From: Flavobacterium sp.
GTDB lineage: Bacteria > Bacteroidota > Bacteroidia > Flavobacteriales > Flavobacteriaceae
Assembly: GCA_014377455.1 (NCBI GenBank)
Contig: JACMPO010000222.1
Span: forward strand, 1-40,361
Reading direction: 5' to 3'
Length of the DNA: 40,361 nucleotides
This document shows, one piece after another, positions 18,371 through 27,164 of this stretch (the stretch's first letter is position 1; each line of letters opens with the position of its first letter). A program made the position numbers and the translations under genes. The notes under the pieces are model-generated. The model was not told the origin of the DNA. It did no database searches and saw only the letters and a list, made by a program, of their open reading frames with translations.

Positions 18371-20682
18371 TATCTGATAATCATTACTTTTTTTACAGTT
18401 GTATCAATGCCATCTTGAGCAGAAATTAAAACAAGATAAACACCAGATGCCACTCTATATTTGTTAAAAGCAGTAGTATCCCATTCCATGGTGCCACCTT
18501 CTGAAGTTACTTCGTAAACCAAATTGCCTTCAATATCAGTGATTTTAACAACTGCCTTATTTGTTAAACCCGAAATTTTTACGGTTCCTTGATATTCTGG
18601 TCGAACTGGATTTGGGTAACAAAATACGTTTTCCAACGATTCACTCGCTCTAGTTGCAGATCCTTTAAAAGAAACCAATCCGTTGTTAGTGGCAAAAAAA
18701 ACTTCACCTGTAATTCCGTCTATTTCGATATCATTTATGGTATTGCTAGGAAGTGGCGAGTTATCTGTTGTGAAATGATAAATTGTTTCTTGACCATTTG
18801 GCGATACTAAAAAAACACCGCCATCAGCAGTTGAAACCCATTTTCTATTCGCTCCATCTACTGCGATATCAATGATAAACTGGTCGTAAAAAAGCTCTTG
18901 TGCCAAATCGTTTTCTAAAATAATTATGGCTTTAGATTGCAATTCGGTTTCAGACAAAAAAGAGTCAACCGATGGTATAATTCGTAAGCCTTTTGTTGTA
19001 CCTATCCAAAGTTGATTTTTAGTATCTATAGCTACACATCTAACATCTTGATCGGGTAAATTTCCGTTTGTGCCGGTAAACACTACAATATGTTTATTGT
19101 TTTGAGTTTCATTAAATGCTAATAATCCGTTGTGTGCTGTTGCAATCCATTTCGTATTATTTCGGTCAATTACCATTAACGGATAACTTTCGTTTTTTGC
19201 GTCAGACAGTAAATTTGTAAAATCAAACTGTTGCCATTGTCCACCAGCTTTTAAAACTTTTAAGCCTTTTGCAGTCAAACTATTTGTAACCCAAATGTTA
19301 TTATTTTTATCAAAAGTAGCACCGTTTATTCGAACATCAACATAAGCGGGATTTGGTGGTGATAAAATTAATGATTCGAGTCCAGTAGTTCCTGTATTAG
19401 TAGAATTATATAAAATAGTTGGAATTTCATTATCTACTTTTAAAAGTCCTGAAAAAAAAGAAGAAACGTAAAATTGATTTTCATTATTAGGATTAAAAGC
19501 AATATTTGATAATGATTTGGCACCAAACAAACTTGAATAAGGAATTATTGACCAGCCATTTTCTGGAGTATATTTACTAATTGGGAAAACTCCCAAACCG
19601 TTAGGTGCATAAGGATTATACTCTTTATTATAACCGCCATAAACTGCCCAAAGTGCTTTTGAAGTTTTATTTAATCTGAAAATAGAATTGTTTTGAGGAC
19701 CATTAGGTAAAATAAATTCAAAACTTGAGGAACTTTGAAGTGAAGTGGTTACAATACCGTTTTCATTTGTACCAATATATAAAATATTATTTATTTCGGT
19801 GGCACAAGTAAACGTTACGGAAATAGCAGTAATTTGATTTTTTACAACATGAGCAACTTGCTGTAAACTTCCATTTAAAACGTAAACTTCATTTTGATTG
19901 GTAACTATAATATAGTTTTCATTCGAACGAATATCGATAGCCGTTAAACTCATGTTTAAAATTGGACTTGGAACTGTTCCAACAAATTTACTTACAGAGG
20001 CATTTACATCTGATGCTATAAGTTGATTTTGAAAAGTTACAATACCACTCCACGAACTAGAATTAAAAACAGTCCATTGATTGTAATCTATTATATTTGG
20101 ATTTGAAAGAGAAACTTTTTTTATCCCAAAGTTATCTGTAACTGCATAAATTTCATTATTAAAAACAGTCGTCTGGTAAATTTTAGTTTGTTGACCCGCA
20201 TTGCCAATATAATAAGTATCACCAAATTCCAATGTTTCTAAATCAAAAACTGTTATTCCATAATCGGCACTGATATAAATTTTGCCTTGATATTCATAAA
20301 AATGATTTATTTTTTTAATGAAAGGCGAAACGGGTAACTCCGCTAGAATTCCGTTTTTAAATAAAATAGTGCCATCTTGATTTATCACTAAAAGCAATCC
20401 ATTTTTGTTTCCGATTAATGTTTTATTAGACGATTCGCTGTGATAAATTGATGATACATTTTGCATTTTCAAGCCATCAATAGAGTTAATGGTTTTGATT
20501 TCGTTTGAAGACAGATTTTTAGTGAAAACTGAATTTTCAGATCCCGCGTAAATATTTTCTATTGATACCGATAGATCTACAATTTTATTGTAAGAAAAAT
20601 AACCTTGCCACTGCGAATTGTTTTGGCTAAAGCCAAACGAAACCAACATAAACAACAAAATAATGATTAATGTTTTAAACAT
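18370..20682 (-). CDS. porZ: PorZ, T9SS beta-propeller surface protein
   Basis: A 770-residue secreted protein with signal peptide (1-19, ...VSFGFSQ). Residues ~20-680 hold repeated propeller blades, including 'two-component regulator propeller'-type motifs (NQLWIGTTKGLRII, NTKWIATAHNGLLAF, NRKWVSTADGGVFLV). The C-terminus (~690-770, FCYPNPVRPEYQGTVKISG ... GVYLVLISA...KKVMIIR) is a type A T9SS sorting domain. PorZ is a component of the attachment complex that presents A-LPS to the PorU sortase in Porphyromonas. Overlap with recO supports the identity. A TATATTTG -7-like box lies at 20702-20709 on the minus strand. Confidence 0.9.
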   Translation of the reverse strand: MFKTLIIILLFMLVSFGFSQNNSQWQGYFSYNKIVDLSVSIENIYAGSENSVFTKNLSSNEIKTINSIDGLKMQNVSSIYHSESSNKTLIGNKNGLLLVINQDGTILFKNGILAELPVSPFIKKINHFYEYQGKIYISADYGITVFDLETLEFGDTYYIGNAGQQTKIYQTTVFNNEIYAVTDNFGIKKVSLSNPNIIDYNQWTVFNSSSWSGIVTFQNQLIASDVNASVSKFVGTVPSPILNMSLTAIDIRSNENYIIVTNQNEVYVLNGSLQQVAHVVKNQITAISVTFTCATEINNILYIGTNENGIVTTSLQSSSSFEFILPNGPQNNSIFRLNKTSKALWAVYGGYNKEYNPYAPNGLGVFPISKYTPENGWSIIPYSSLFGAKSLSNIAFNPNNENQFYVSSFFSGLLKVDNEIPTILYNSTNTGTTGLESLILSPPNPAYVDVRINGATFDKNNNIWVTNSLTAKGLKVLKAGGQWQQFDFTNLLSDAKNESYPLMVIDRNNTKWIATAHNGLLAFNETQNNKHIVVFTGTNGNLPDQDVRCVAIDTKNQLWIGTTKGLRIIPSVDSFLSETELQSKAIIILENDLAQELFYDQFIIDIAVDGANRKWVSTADGGVFLVSPNGQETIYHFTTDNSPLPSNTINDIEIDGITGEVFFATNNGLVSFKGSATRASESLENVFCYPNPVRPEYQGTVKISGLTNKAVVKITDIEGNLVYEVTSEGGTMEWDTTAFNKYRVASGVYLVLISAQDGIDTTVKKVMIIR

Positions 20683-20701
20683 TTTTTAAAAAGGTAAAAT
20701 A

Positions 20702-20709
20702 CAAATATA
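20702..20709 (-). promoter_or_regulatory. Candidate -7 box for porZ-recO
   Basis: Minus-strand TATATTTG (TAnnTTTG consensus) 19 nt upstream of the porZ ATG; no clear -33 element is visible. Confidence 0.35.
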
Positions 20710-20794
20710 CTATAAACGCAACTTATTGCTTATTTATATAACTTGTAAAGAATTTCAAATTAAATTGAAAAATAAAAGTAAAACGTACTATTTA

Positions 20795-21298
20795 TTATTT
20801 GCTTTTAAAAATTGGAACTGCCGAACAGGCTTCACCATACATAATACTTTTTGCGAAAAGTTGTAGTTTTTGAGCTGCCATAATGTAAGCACTTTCTGGC
20901 ACTGGTTTTTTTGAACATCCTTTTAATATTACTGCTTTATCTTGATATTTTGAAAAATCAATTTTAGAAAGAATTTCTTGATATAAGCTAGTTTCTAAAT
21001 CTGTAAGTGTACCTGAAACAACTTTTTTAGCAAATGGAACAACGTGTACGGTAACTAAAATTTTAGCCCAAGCAGGAACTATTGCATCATTATAACAATT
21101 TATAGCAACAAGTTGGTTGTGATATTGACTCCAATTATGATTTTTTAATGTTTCTCTAAAATGTTTTTCTTTTAAAATAAAACCGTCTTCAAGCCACTGC
21201 GAAATATCAATTTCGACCCTAGTTCCAGTCTGATAATAAACTTCAAGGTCAAAGACTTGAAGTGCCGAACTTGCGACTTTATTTATTATTTCATCCAT
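20795..21298 (-). CDS. DUF2480 family protein
   Basis: A 167-residue soluble protein. MDEIINKVASSALQVFDLE, SQWLEDGFILKEKHFRETLKNH and KGCSKKPVPESAYIMAAQKLQ match my recollection of DUF2480, a Bacteroidota family regularly found at the end of the SUF Fe-S cluster operon. It has conserved-looking Cys residues (KGCSKK; EACSAVP near the end). Biochemical role unknown; context suggests an accessory role in Fe-S assembly. It lies 78 nt downstream of the SufT-like gene, across a spacer of short-word repeats. Confidence 0.85.
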   Translation of the reverse strand: MDEIINKVASSALQVFDLEVYYQTGTRVEIDISQWLEDGFILKEKHFRETLKNHNWSQYHNQLVAINCYNDAIVPAWAKILVTVHVVPFAKKVVSGTLTDLETSLYQEILSKIDFSKYQDKAVILKGCSKKPVPESAYIMAAQKLQLFAKSIMYGEACSAVPIFKSK

Positions 21299-21302
21299 AG
21301 TT

Positions 21303-21370
21303 TAAGTGTTTAGTATTCAGTTTTTAGTTTTCAATGACAAAAATGTCAACTATTTGCTACTAACTGCAGA
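21303..21370. repeat. Short-word repeat spacer between DUF2480 and sufT-like genes
   Basis: The 78-nt spacer consists of related words (AGTATTCAG, TTTTTAG, TTTTCA), then a small TGAC...GTCA inverted repeat, then CTACTAACTGCAGACTA. It resembles, in style but not in word, the repeat-filled spacers upstream in the same SUF region. Confidence 0.5.
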
Positions 21371-21376
21371 CTAAAT

Positions 21377-21700
21377 TTAAAGCATTCCCAATTCTAATTT
21401 TGCTTCTTCACTCATTAAATCTTTGCTCCAAGGTGGATCAAAAGTTATTTCTACTTCGCACGATTTAATGGTGTCTATTTTTGTAACTTTTTCTTCCACT
21501 TCTCGAGGCAAAGATTCTGCTACTGGACAGTTTGGTGAAGTTAGCGTCATTAAAATTTTTACATCGTTATCTTCATTTACCATAACATCGTAAATGAGTC
21601 CTAACTCATATATATCAACTGGAATTTCAGGATCATAAATGCTTTTAAGCACTTTTACCACTCTTTCTCCTAAGTTTATATCGTCTTTAAATTCTTCCAT
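21377..21700 (-). CDS. SufT-like DUF59/MIP18 family Fe-S assembly factor
   Basis: A 107-residue DUF59 protein. The YDPEIPVDIYELGLIYDV segment (~22-39) and the conserved cysteine in LTSPNCPVAESLP (~72-84) followed by FDPPWSKDLMSEEAK are family hallmarks. DUF59 proteins of SUF operons (SufT) assist Fe-S cluster maturation or carriage. It lies 52 nt after sufE, and DUF2480 follows. I would name it sufT on context, but leave the symbol open because the DUF59 family also includes PaaD- and MIP18-type members. Confidence 0.92.
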   Translation of the reverse strand: MEEFKDDINLGERVVKVLKSIYDPEIPVDIYELGLIYDVMVNEDNDVKILMTLTSPNCPVAESLPREVEEKVTKIDTIKSCEVEITFDPPWSKDLMSEEAKLELGML

Positions 21701-21752
21701 TTTTGGTGAATTTATTTCAGCATCATTGCTGAAAATTTGTCAATTTTAATTA

Positions 21753-22172
21753 TTAATTTTGTGATTGGTACGCCAAAGCATACATCTTAATTTGCTTTAT
21801 CATTGAAACTAGTCCGTTTGCTCGAGTTGGCGACAAATGACTTTTAAGTCCAATTTCATCAATAAAATCAGTATTAGATTCCAAAATAGAAGCCGGTTTT
21901 TGATTTGAAAAAACACGAATTAAAATTGCGATTATTCCCTTTGTAATAATGGCATCACTATCTGCACGGAAAACAATTTTATCATCTACTTTTTCGCCTT
22001 GTAACCACACTTTTGATTGACAACCTTGAATTATGTTGTCGTCTGTTTTAAACTTTTCGTCTATTAATGGAAGATTTTTTCCCAAGTCGATAACATACTG
22101 AAATCGTTCATCCCAATCATCAAACATTGAAAATTCATCAATAATTTCGGCTTGTATTTCTTTAATACTCAT
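21753..22172 (-). CDS. sufE: SufE cysteine-desulfurase activator
   Basis: A 139-residue SufE. The sulfur-accepting cysteine is C51 in DNIIQGCQSKVW, in the same place as in characterised SufE proteins, and the C-terminal LSPTRANGLVSMIKQIK is conserved. It accepts persulfide from SufS and passes sulfur to the SufBC2D scaffold. It lies 27 nt after a lipoprotein gene and two genes after sufS, in the same transcription unit. Confidence 0.96.
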   Translation of the reverse strand: MSIKEIQAEIIDEFSMFDDWDERFQYVIDLGKNLPLIDEKFKTDDNIIQGCQSKVWLQGEKVDDKIVFRADSDAIITKGIIAILIRVFSNQKPASILESNTDFIDEIGLKSHLSPTRANGLVSMIKQIKMYALAYQSQN

Positions 22173-22199
22173 AATAATATTTAACTCGATTCAATATTT

Positions 22200-22655
22200 T
22201 TATTTGGCAAACAAATTTATTTTATTTACCAGTTTTTCAATCGCTACAGGTGGAAAACCGTGATCAAAATCGGTGGTTTTATATCCTTTACCGTTTGCAT
22301 ATAATTTTAAATTTGCAATTGGCGCACCATCGTAAAATCGCTTTTGTGTAGGGTCTTTCAATGTTGCAATATCATCAAGTTTCACTTCATTAAAGTAAGT
22401 TGTAAGCTCATTCCAATCGGAATCTGAAATTTTAATTCCTGATTCTGATTCTTTTGCATTTCGATCATTTAAGACAAAGACTTCCTTGTTTTCGATTGTT
22501 ACTTTTTTGTAAAATCCTCTGCTATATGCTTCATAGACTAACTTCATAGTTGAGCTTTGTTTTTGAGCAATCGAACTTGAATCGACTACTTTTTTCTGAC
22601 AATTGCAACTCGCTAAAGTTATTAAAAAGGTACACAAATAAGTAATTGCTCTCAT
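22200..22655 (-). CDS. Putative lipoprotein of unknown function within the suf operon
   Basis: A 151-residue protein with a lipoprotein signal (MRAITYLCTFLITLASCNC; lipobox LASC, Cys at 17). The mature part includes VYEAYSRGFYKKVTIENKEVF and IANLKLYANGKGYKTTDFDHGFPP, mostly beta and charged. I do not recognise a named family. It is 11 nt downstream of sufS and 27 nt upstream of sufE, so it is co-transcribed; whether it acts in Fe-S metabolism or is a passenger cannot be told. Confidence 0.8.
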   Translation of the reverse strand: MRAITYLCTFLITLASCNCQKKVVDSSSIAQKQSSTMKLVYEAYSRGFYKKVTIENKEVFVLNDRNAKESESGIKISDSDWNELTTYFNEVKLDDIATLKDPTQKRFYDGAPIANLKLYANGKGYKTTDFDHGFPPVAIEKLVNKINLFAK

Positions 22656-22666
22656 GATTTTTAGTT

Positions 22667-23881
22667 TTAGGTCAACATTATTTTAGCTTTTTTAACCGCA
22701 TCGACCATTAAATCAATCTCTTCTTTTGTATTATAAAAAGCAAAACTGGCTCTTATAGTTCCTGGAATTTGGAAAAAATCCATAATTGGTTGTGCACAGT
22801 GATGTCCTGTTCGAACGGCTATTCCTTTATTGTCAATAATCGTTCCAATATCGTACGGGTGAATTCCATCTACATTAAACGAAATTACTGAAGTTTTTTC
22901 TTTGGACGTTCCAAAAATTTTCACCCCTTCGATTTCCAATAATTTTTTTGTCCCGTATGCTAACAATTCTTTTTCATAAGCTTCAATATTCTCAAACCCT
23001 ATTTCGTTTAAATAATCTACTGCTGTTCCAAGCACAATTCCACCGGCAATATTTGGTGTTCCTGCTTCAAATTTGTGTGGTAAATCAGCATAAGTAGTTT
23101 TTTCAAAAGAGACGGTTGCAATCATTTCGCCACCACCTTGATATGGCGGTAATTTTCGAAGCCACTCTTCTTTTCCATATAAAATTCCTGTTCCAGTAGG
23201 ACCACAAATTTTATGCCCAGAAAAAACATAAAAATCGCAATCTAGAGCTTGAACATCTGGTTTTAAATGAGGCACAGCTTGAGCACCATCAATTAGAACA
23301 GCTGCGCCAAACTTATGTGCCGCATCAATGATATATTTTATAGGATTTAATGTTCCTAATGCATTGGAAATATGATTTACAGTTACAATTTTAGTTTTAT
23401 CTGAAAGTAATTTATCGTATTCAGAAATAATTAATTCCCCTTCTAAATTCATGGGTATAACTTTCAATGTAGCACCAGTTTTTTCGCACAACATTTGCCA
23501 AGGCACTATATTACTATGATGTTCTAGCGCAGAAACTAAAACCTCATCACCCGGTTTTAATATTGACGCAAATCCGTTAGCAACTGCATTAATAGAATGA
23601 GTTGTTCCCGAAGTAAAAATAACTTCATACGGAAATTTTGCATTAATGTGATGTTGAATTTTAGCTCTTGAAGCTTCGTAAGCATCTGTTGCCAGTTGGC
23701 TTAACGTGTGCACACCGCGATGAATATTGGCATTTATTTCCTGATAATATTTTGCAATAGCATCTATCACAACTTGTGGTTTTTGTGATGTAGCTCCATT
23801 ATCAAAGTACACTAACGGTTTTCCATTAACTTTTCGAGAAAGTATGGGGAAATCGGCTCTTATTTTATTTATATCCAACAT
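22667..23881 (-). CDS. sufS: SufS group II cysteine desulfurase
   Basis: A 404-residue PLP enzyme releasing sulfur from cysteine as a persulfide for Fe-S assembly. The PLP lysine is K224 (SGHKICGPTG), the PLP-stacking pair ALEHHSNIVPWQ is at 118-129, and the active-site loop RTGHHCAQP carries C362, as in SufS rather than IscS. I start at MLDINKIRADFP (23881): a longer frame to 23938 adds a hydrophobic stretch not found in the family and overlaps the promoter. First gene of sufS-lipoprotein-sufE-sufT-DUF2480. Confidence 0.96.
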   Translation of the reverse strand: MLDINKIRADFPILSRKVNGKPLVYFDNGATSQKPQVVIDAIAKYYQEINANIHRGVHTLSQLATDAYEASRAKIQHHINAKFPYEVIFTSGTTHSINAVANGFASILKPGDEVLVSALEHHSNIVPWQMLCEKTGATLKVIPMNLEGELIISEYDKLLSDKTKIVTVNHISNALGTLNPIKYIIDAAHKFGAAVLIDGAQAVPHLKPDVQALDCDFYVFSGHKICGPTGTGILYGKEEWLRKLPPYQGGGEMIATVSFEKTTYADLPHKFEAGTPNIAGGIVLGTAVDYLNEIGFENIEAYEKELLAYGTKKLLEIEGVKIFGTSKEKTSVISFNVDGIHPYDIGTIIDNKGIAVRTGHHCAQPIMDFFQIPGTIRASFAFYNTKEEIDLMVDAVKKAKIMLT

Positions 23882-23904
23882 ATTATTTAGAAAAATTCTA
23901 AATA

Positions 23905-23939
23905 CAAAAGTAATAAAAACAAGAATGATTACTACCAAA
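23905..23939 (-). promoter_or_regulatory. Candidate promoter of the sufS block
   Basis: On the minus strand, TTTG (23936-23939), a 23-nt spacer, then TACTTTTG (23905-23912) upstream of sufS. The -7 is a perfect TAnnTTTG; the spacing is at the long end of the accepted range. It supports sufS having its own promoter now that it is separated from sufBCD. Confidence 0.45.
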
Positions 23940-24072
23940 CAGTTGTTAATAATTATTGAATTTTTATATTAACCAAGTGAGTAATATTAAAGTTTTAATA
24001 GTCTCATTTTTTAAAAATCTTAAATGTCTAATGTGGTTCAAATTTACTAAATTGCATAAAAATTAATTTACA

Positions 24073-25425
24073 ATGAAAAAAATAGTCAAACTTCTAGGGA
24101 TTGCTTTTATACTCTTTCTAATTTATTTTGTTTACACTTCCTATCCTAAACTGGATTTGATATCAGGATTTTCAGCAAAGAGTATAGCTTCTGGGCACTT
24201 TATAGATCATCGGAAACAAGAAATTATTGAAAAAGGAGATAATGATATAGACTTAATTAGTCTTGCAAAAAATAAAATAAATGATTCCGAAAAATTTGCC
24301 ACTGCATCTGTATTTGGATTAAAAGAGCGAAAAGCAATTTACCGCGAAGGTTTGGGCGCAACATTAATAGACGCAACATTTGATGTTTCCAGACCGTTTG
24401 AAACTCCCAAAAGATTCAAGTTAAACTCAAATTTAACCTATCCTTACGGCAACGTTGAACCTAAAGATACCGTTTTTGAAGATGTAGATTATAAAAAACT
24501 AGGAAACGCAATTGCCAATGCATTTGATAAAAAAGGAGAAAAAATAAAACGAACTCGATCGATAGTAGTATTGTACAAAGGAAAATTATTAACTGAAAAA
24601 TATGATTCTGATTTCAACAAAAATTCAAAATTGTTAGGTTGGTCAATGACTAAAAGTATAACTGGAACATTGTTTGGAATTTTACAAAAGCAGGGTAAAA
24701 TAGACATCATGAAACCTGCTCCAATAAAAGAATGGCAAAAAGATGAACGTGCTATAATTACAGTAAACGATTTGCTTCACATGAATTCGGGATTAGAATG
24801 GGACGAACATTATGATAAAATTTGTGATGCTACCACAATGCTTTTTCAATCGTCAGACATGGGAAAAGTACAACTAGAGAAAAGAGCACAATTTCCTCCA
24901 AATTTACATTGGAATTATTCATCTGGAACTACTAATTTATTATCAAAAATTTTAAGATCTCAATTTAAAACCCATCAAGAATATTTAGATTTTTGGTATT
25001 CATCATTAATCGATAAAATAGGAATGAATTCAATGATTGTAGAAACTGACATGGCTGGAAATTTTGTTGGATCGTCTTACGGTTGGGCAACTACTCGAGA
25101 CTGGGCGAAGTTTGGACAGTTATATTTAAATAAAGGAAAGTGGAACGGAGAACAAATTTTTGATGAAACATGGGCTAAATATGTTGCAACACCAACTAAT
25201 ACTTCAAATGGTAATTATGGTGCACAGTTTTGGTTAAATGCTGGTAAAAAATTTCCTGACACTCCTAAGGATATGTATTATGCGAGTGGGTTTCAAGGAC
25301 AAATGATTGCAATTTTACCAACTCAAAATCTAGTTATTGTCCGCATAGGATTAAAAGATGATTCGGAATTTGATTTTAATGGGTTGTTGAGTGGGATTGT
25401 TGGGAGTTTGAAAAAATCGAAATAA
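24073..25425 (+). CDS. Serine hydrolase, beta-lactamase/NylB-like family, membrane-anchored
   Basis: A 450-residue protein with an N-terminal membrane segment (~5-22) and no lipobox. The catalytic SxxK motif is S191-M-T-K194, the second motif is Y282-S-S (YSS, as in class C-like and 6-aminohexanoate-dimer hydrolases), and a late YASGFQGQMI replaces the KTG box. This group hydrolyses esters or amides, and substrate cannot be read from sequence. It lies on the plus strand between sufD and sufS, splitting the SUF genes, and is followed 127 nt later by a small membrane protein. Confidence 0.87.
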   Translation: MKKIVKLLGIAFILFLIYFVYTSYPKLDLISGFSAKSIASGHFIDHRKQEIIEKGDNDIDLISLAKNKINDSEKFATASVFGLKERKAIYREGLGATLIDATFDVSRPFETPKRFKLNSNLTYPYGNVEPKDTVFEDVDYKKLGNAIANAFDKKGEKIKRTRSIVVLYKGKLLTEKYDSDFNKNSKLLGWSMTKSITGTLFGILQKQGKIDIMKPAPIKEWQKDERAIITVNDLLHMNSGLEWDEHYDKICDATTMLFQSSDMGKVQLEKRAQFPPNLHWNYSSGTTNLLSKILRSQFKTHQEYLDFWYSSLIDKIGMNSMIVETDMAGNFVGSSYGWATTRDWAKFGQLYLNKGKWNGEQIFDETWAKYVATPTNTSNGNYGAQFWLNAGKKFPDTPKDMYYASGFQGQMIAILPTQNLVIVRIGLKDDSEFDFNGLLSGIVGSLKKSK

Positions 25426-25552
25426 GTTTTATTTTAAATTATATAAGTTTTTTCGAAAATAATATAACACGAATACTACAAGATGCGATTATTTTTGAAA
25501 AATAAATCTGATTAAATAGTTTAACTCAGAATAAACTTTAAAATACAATATC

Positions 25553-25747
25553 ATGAATATGAAAAGAATGTTTGGAGGCGTACTTACTCTTTTAGGAATA
25601 GGTGGCCTTATTTATACAGCAGTAGTTTTTACAAGTACTTCTGGAAGCGAAAGAGACGTTAAATCACTAATTATATATGGCGTGTTGGGAGCAATTTTCT
25701 TTATCTCGGGTATTGGACTAGTTAAAACTACAAAAGACGAATCTTAA
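25553..25747 (+). CDS. Small two-helix membrane protein, unknown
   Basis: A 64-residue protein with two membrane helices (about 6-27 and 37-57), a short charged loop (SGSERDVKS) and a polar C-terminus KTTKDES. The MKRMFGGVLTLLGIGGLIY...IYGVLGAIFFISGIGLV pattern is common among small Bacteroidota membrane proteins, but I know no function. A bidirectional terminator begins 28 nt after the stop. The ATG at 25553 is preferred; a Met three codons in is an alternative. Confidence 0.7.
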   Translation: MNMKRMFGGVLTLLGIGGLIYTAVVFTSTSGSERDVKSLIIYGVLGAIFFISGIGLVKTTKDES

Positions 25748-25774
25748 ATTACAATTATAATTTTTACTACATAA

Positions 25775-25814
25775 AAAAAGCGCAAAGTATTTAAAACCTT
25801 GCGCTTTTTGTTGT
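25775..25814. terminator. Bidirectional terminator between the 64-aa gene and sufD
   Basis: An 11-bp perfect GC-centred stem (25775-25785 with 25799-25809; core GCGCAA/TTGCGC) with A-run before and T-run after, between convergent genes ending at 25747 and 25841. Confidence 0.9.
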
Positions 25815-25840
25815 GATATTTGTAAACTTTGTTTTGAAAA

Positions 25841-27157
25841 CTACAAATCAAAACCTAAATTAACTCCTAATTTCATAGCTATAATCTTGGTAATTCGTTG
25901 TTTTAATTCTGGAATTTTGATGCTTTCGATTACTTCGTTTGAAAATGCATACATTAATAATGCTTTAGCTTCTTTTTTTGGAATGCCACGTTGTTGCATA
26001 TAAAACATAGCGTTTTCATCTAGTTGTCCAATAGTGCAACCGTGAGAGCATTTTACATCATCGGCAAAAATTTCCAGTTGTGGTTTTGCATTAATTGTAG
26101 CTTTATCGCTCAACAAAATATTATTATTTTGCTGAAAAGCGTTTGTTTTTTGTGCTTCTTTTTCTACAAAAATCTTTCCGTTAAAAACACCTGTTGCATT
26201 GTCGTTTAGAATATTTTTGTAATTCTGATGGCTTTCACAGTTTGGTGTTGTGTGTTGTACCAAAGTATAATGATCAACATGTTGCTTGTCGCCAATAATA
26301 GTAATTCCTTTTAAAGTTGATTCGATGTGTTCGCCTTGATGATAAAAATTCAAGTTATTTCTGGTAATATTTCCGCCAAAAGTAAACGTATGAACGGATG
26401 CATTGCTATCATCTTTTTGAGCAATGTAAGTGTTATCAACTAAATTTGCCGATTGTAAATCGTTTTGAATTTTGTAATAATCTACCAAAGCATTTTTCAA
26501 CGCAAAAACTTCAGTTACCGAATTGGTTAAAACTGGATTTTCATACAAACTTTGATGTCTTTCAATAATTTGAACGTGGGCATTTTCGCCAACAATTACT
26601 AAATTTCGTGGTTGTACTAAAAGTGCATTTTCTTTACCTGTAGAAAAATAAATTATCTCGATTGGCTTTTCAACTGCTTTGCTTTTTGGGATATTAATGT
26701 AGGCACCTTCGTTTGCAAAAGCAGTGTTTAAGGTAGTTAACGATTCGTCTTTACTGGCAATTTTGTTAAAATATTCTTCAATTGCTTGCTTGTATTTTGG
26801 TTTTGACAACGCGGATGATAATAGACAAACATCTAAACCGTCATGCGTTGTTGATGATAAAAACGACGAGAAAATTCCGTCTACAAAAATCACTTTATAG
26901 GTATCAATTTCGTGGATAAAATATTTTTTTACATCCGAGAATTCAATTGAATTTTCATGTTTTGGAAAAACCGAAAAGTCATTTTTGAGAATTGAACTTA
27001 ATGATGTGTATTTCCAAGCTTCCTCTTTTTTAGTTGGGAAACCTTTATTTTCGAAGTTTTTTATAGCCGAAGTTCGGATGTCGTGCAAATCGGAATTCAC
27101 GTCAATCTTTTCTTCAAACGCCATAAAAGACGAGATTAATTTTTCTTTTAATTCCAT
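25841..27157 (-). CDS. sufD: SufD Fe-S assembly scaffold component
   Basis: A 438-residue SufD. The C-terminal core NAKPQLEIFADDVKCSHGCTIGQLDENAMFYMQQRGI is diagnostic (D-D-V-K-C-S-H-G). With SufB and SufC it forms the SufBC2D complex on which clusters are assembled. The family has a right-handed beta-helix core flanked by helical ends, consistent with the strand-rich middle here. Last gene of the IscA-like-sufB-sufC-sufD operon. Its ATG is separated from the upstream four-helix-bundle gene by a 95-nt repeat array rather than the usual few bases. Confidence 0.95.
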   Translation of the reverse strand: MELKEKLISSFMAFEEKIDVNSDLHDIRTSAIKNFENKGFPTKKEEAWKYTSLSSILKNDFSVFPKHENSIEFSDVKKYFIHEIDTYKVIFVDGIFSSFLSSTTHDGLDVCLLSSALSKPKYKQAIEEYFNKIASKDESLTTLNTAFANEGAYINIPKSKAVEKPIEIIYFSTGKENALLVQPRNLVIVGENAHVQIIERHQSLYENPVLTNSVTEVFALKNALVDYYKIQNDLQSANLVDNTYIAQKDDSNASVHTFTFGGNITRNNLNFYHQGEHIESTLKGITIIGDKQHVDHYTLVQHTTPNCESHQNYKNILNDNATGVFNGKIFVEKEAQKTNAFQQNNNILLSDKATINAKPQLEIFADDVKCSHGCTIGQLDENAMFYMQQRGIPKKEAKALLMYAFSNEVIESIKIPELKQRITKIIAMKLGVNLGFDL

Positions 27158-27164
27158 TTTATTT

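Noticed and set aside
23882..23938. Upstream extension of sufS adding a hydrophobic N-terminus
   Set aside because: SufS is cytosolic, MLDINKIRADFP is the normal start, and the extension overlaps a -7 box.
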